Below, piece after piece: positions 62,201-64,000 of a stretch of 64,000 bases of DNA. How positions within the stretch are numbered: position 1 is the stretch's first letter; each line of letters starts with the position of its first letter. The stretch comes from Rotaria macrura (taxonomy: Eukaryota > Rotifera > Eurotatoria > Philodinida > Philodinidae): contig OENT01000463.1 in the NCBI GenBank assembly GCA_900239685.1, positions 48,017 through 112,016 of the forward strand, in the 5' to 3' direction. A program made the position numbers and the translations under genes. The notes beneath the pieces are model-generated. The model did no database searches and had not been told where the DNA came from. It was given only the letters and a program-made list of their open reading frames with translations.

Positions 62201-64000
62201 GTTCAATCTAAACATTCTAATTAGTCACTGCAGTATTAAAAACAAAGTTTTCTCGTTTGAGTCAGGTACTGAAATACCACTTAGTATTCTTGAAGGGTTA
62301 TTTGATCAAAATCCCGGAGTACTACTATCAGCAATTTTTAAGCATATAGTCATGAAAAGTTACCAATGAACCTGATTAAAAAAATCATCAGTTGCAAACT
62401 TAGGCGGCTATGGTGAACCAATCGAAAATGACATGTTCAAGAGGCATTTTAATGCTTCGAATCAGTCGTTGCTCATGATGGTTTCAGCGTGGGTAAATTT
62501 TTAGTCATCTCTTTAGAAAAAGTCATCGAAATAATTTGAGCTATTTATTGACGGTACGAAAATCATTTCATAAAAATAATTATGAAAAATTGTTGTTTTT
62601 GAATGAGTACCTTGTCAGCTGTTTTCGCGTGCTTGTCAGCTCAATAATTCTAAACTTTGCACATAGCAGAATTCGCATTGCTTTGAATGAATCCAATCCT
62701 TTGGCCATTTATTTTAACCTTTTCTTCCATGATTTGGCGGCAACTTCTTCATCTCCAGTGGTGACTTTGCAGATGAATAATTGTTCGTCAAAGAGGATCT
62801 AGCGCATTTCAATACATTTCTGAAAGGCATAAAAATACTTGGAAACAATAAGAAATTCATAGAAGTACGAAAATAAGTACCCCCCTTGCCACAATATGGC
62901 TGTGATAGAGGATCTTTAAGGGATCTGCAAAGTTCAGTATTGAATATGAATTTCAATTATGATTTATGATAAACGTGAAATCTTTACACTTGTAAACCCT
63001 CGAAACGTATTTTTGAATAGTTCGTTTATTTTGATGCACTTCTAGTATTGGTCATTTGATCCTAGGCTTATAAGTGGTTAATATCATATGAATTTAAAAC
63101 GTGAATACAAGTGCAGCTAACAAATTTCTGGCATAGCGTCCGACAAAATTGCTTAGTGATACTATTGTAGTTGTAACTTTCTTCAGCATTTTTTGACTTG
63201 GAAAAGATGATAGTATAGCTGTTATTTTATTTTATCGAGCATACCTAAAACATTTTTCATCAACCGTAGAAAATCATCTTTCTCGATTTTATGTTTGATT
63301 TGATCAGACGTATGTTTTCACTGTTGCATGCTTTGTATTTGAATACGTATTTGATTAGTTGTACCACTTTATATGTCAAATGAAATTGATTATTAATCGA
63401 GAATAACATCTAACAATAAAAAAACACACATGGACATAACTTCAGTATTGATAACAATCATATTTGAACCAATTGTTTCTTTTTTGTTGTGAATAAAGTT
63501 CAAAAATCAAGAAATCTTAGATTTAAAAGAACATTTTCGTATCAAAACAGAGAATGATTTCAATATCGAGCAACCTTCTTTTTTCTTATCTCTCACCTTT
63601 GATATGAAATATAAGTTCGAAGATAAAGATCTGCCACACGGTCGCTTGCAACAGAGTACCGAAATTCATCCTTGTTGACAAAACTGCAACAGACGCCAAT
63701 GAGAATTTGATCATAACATTCATCTAACCATCTTGAAATGATCGACAAAGAATTGCCATGTGAAATAAATGGATTCATCGCTCCGTATAATTAATTGTAG
63801 ATACATCTTATTACAAACTACATGAAGCGATGCATATGATTTTAGAAATGCTGTGTCTAAGATGGACTAAAATATTTCGTCGAAAACACTTGAAATTACA
63901 TCGATAAAACAACTGGCAATATAACATATAGCGTGATTATACCTATGAATTATGTGACTATCTCTGTAATTTTTGGTTATTTTGAATTGAATTCTTCGTC
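59281..64000. other. gene-poor right flank
   Basis: A plus-strand frame at about 59985-60230 reads SYCIAYCNSLWWYMMAINY, then a stop, then LLIHRIIRLPQHLEILNDVA, then another stop. It looks like decayed coding sequence of an unknown family. The remaining short frames carry no recognised motif. No RNA genes or long repeats were seen. Confidence 0.35.

Overview
This 64 kb window looks like nuclear DNA from a bdelloid rotifer. It is AT-rich, with spliceosomal introns of 55-95 bp, a rhodopsin-like receptor of the bdelloid FMRFamide-receptor-like type (one intact, one decayed) and an F-box/LRR remnant of the kind amplified in bdelloids. It also carries several genes of bacterial- or fungal-looking families: a PapA/condensation-type acyltransferase, a CalB-like lipase and a GH127 arabinofuranosidase. 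The phylum-level call is inference, because no ribosomal or mitochondrial marker is present. The window is gene-poor: five genes read as intact (three sulfotransferases, one GPCR, one type-B carboxylesterase), about six are decayed, and the rest is AT-rich DNA with many fold-back elements.

Layout. 1.5-8.1 kb (-) and 10.9-15.0 kb (-): two tandem PAPS-dependent carbohydrate sulfotransferase genes. 56.5-59.2 kb (+): a third paralogue in opposite orientation. All three have the same three-exon structure: a signal-anchor exon, a PAPS 5'-phosphosulfate-binding exon and a 3'-phosphate-binding exon. The second intron is at the same place and phase but is 5182, 2688 and 1315 bp long. Each long intron contains at least one fold-back or transposon-like element (hAT-like, TTAA-flanked, or palindromic). 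17-24 kb: several inverted duplications and one intact single-exon GPCR (19.1-20.1 kb, -). 24.4-25.3 kb: an F-box/LRR pseudogene. 29.5-31.0 kb: two small paralogous ORFs, too short for usual ORF cut-offs, that share an in-frame UGA followed by a conserved YQCNGH peptide. This is the most novel-looking signal in the window.

34.2-42.0 kb is a graveyard of mostly foreign-looking enzymes. It holds an acyltransferase with one nonsense codon, a vWA-domain remnant, a CalB-like lipase with stops and frameshifts, and a GH127 remnant whose catalytic cysteine is changed. Directly beyond it lies an intact six-exon secreted carboxylesterase (43.4-45.3 kb, +). A near-perfect 327-bp-arm palindrome around a single N lies at 49.9-50.6 kb. 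A broken GPCR is at 51.4-52.1 kb (-).

How the genes relate: the sulfotransferases would act in the Golgi on glycans, the esterase in the secretory pathway, and the GPCR at the cell surface. There is no operon-like organisation. All coordinates for introns and pseudogenes were worked out by eye from splice motifs, reading frames and comparison between paralogues. No database search was run, and family assignments rest on recognised motifs.
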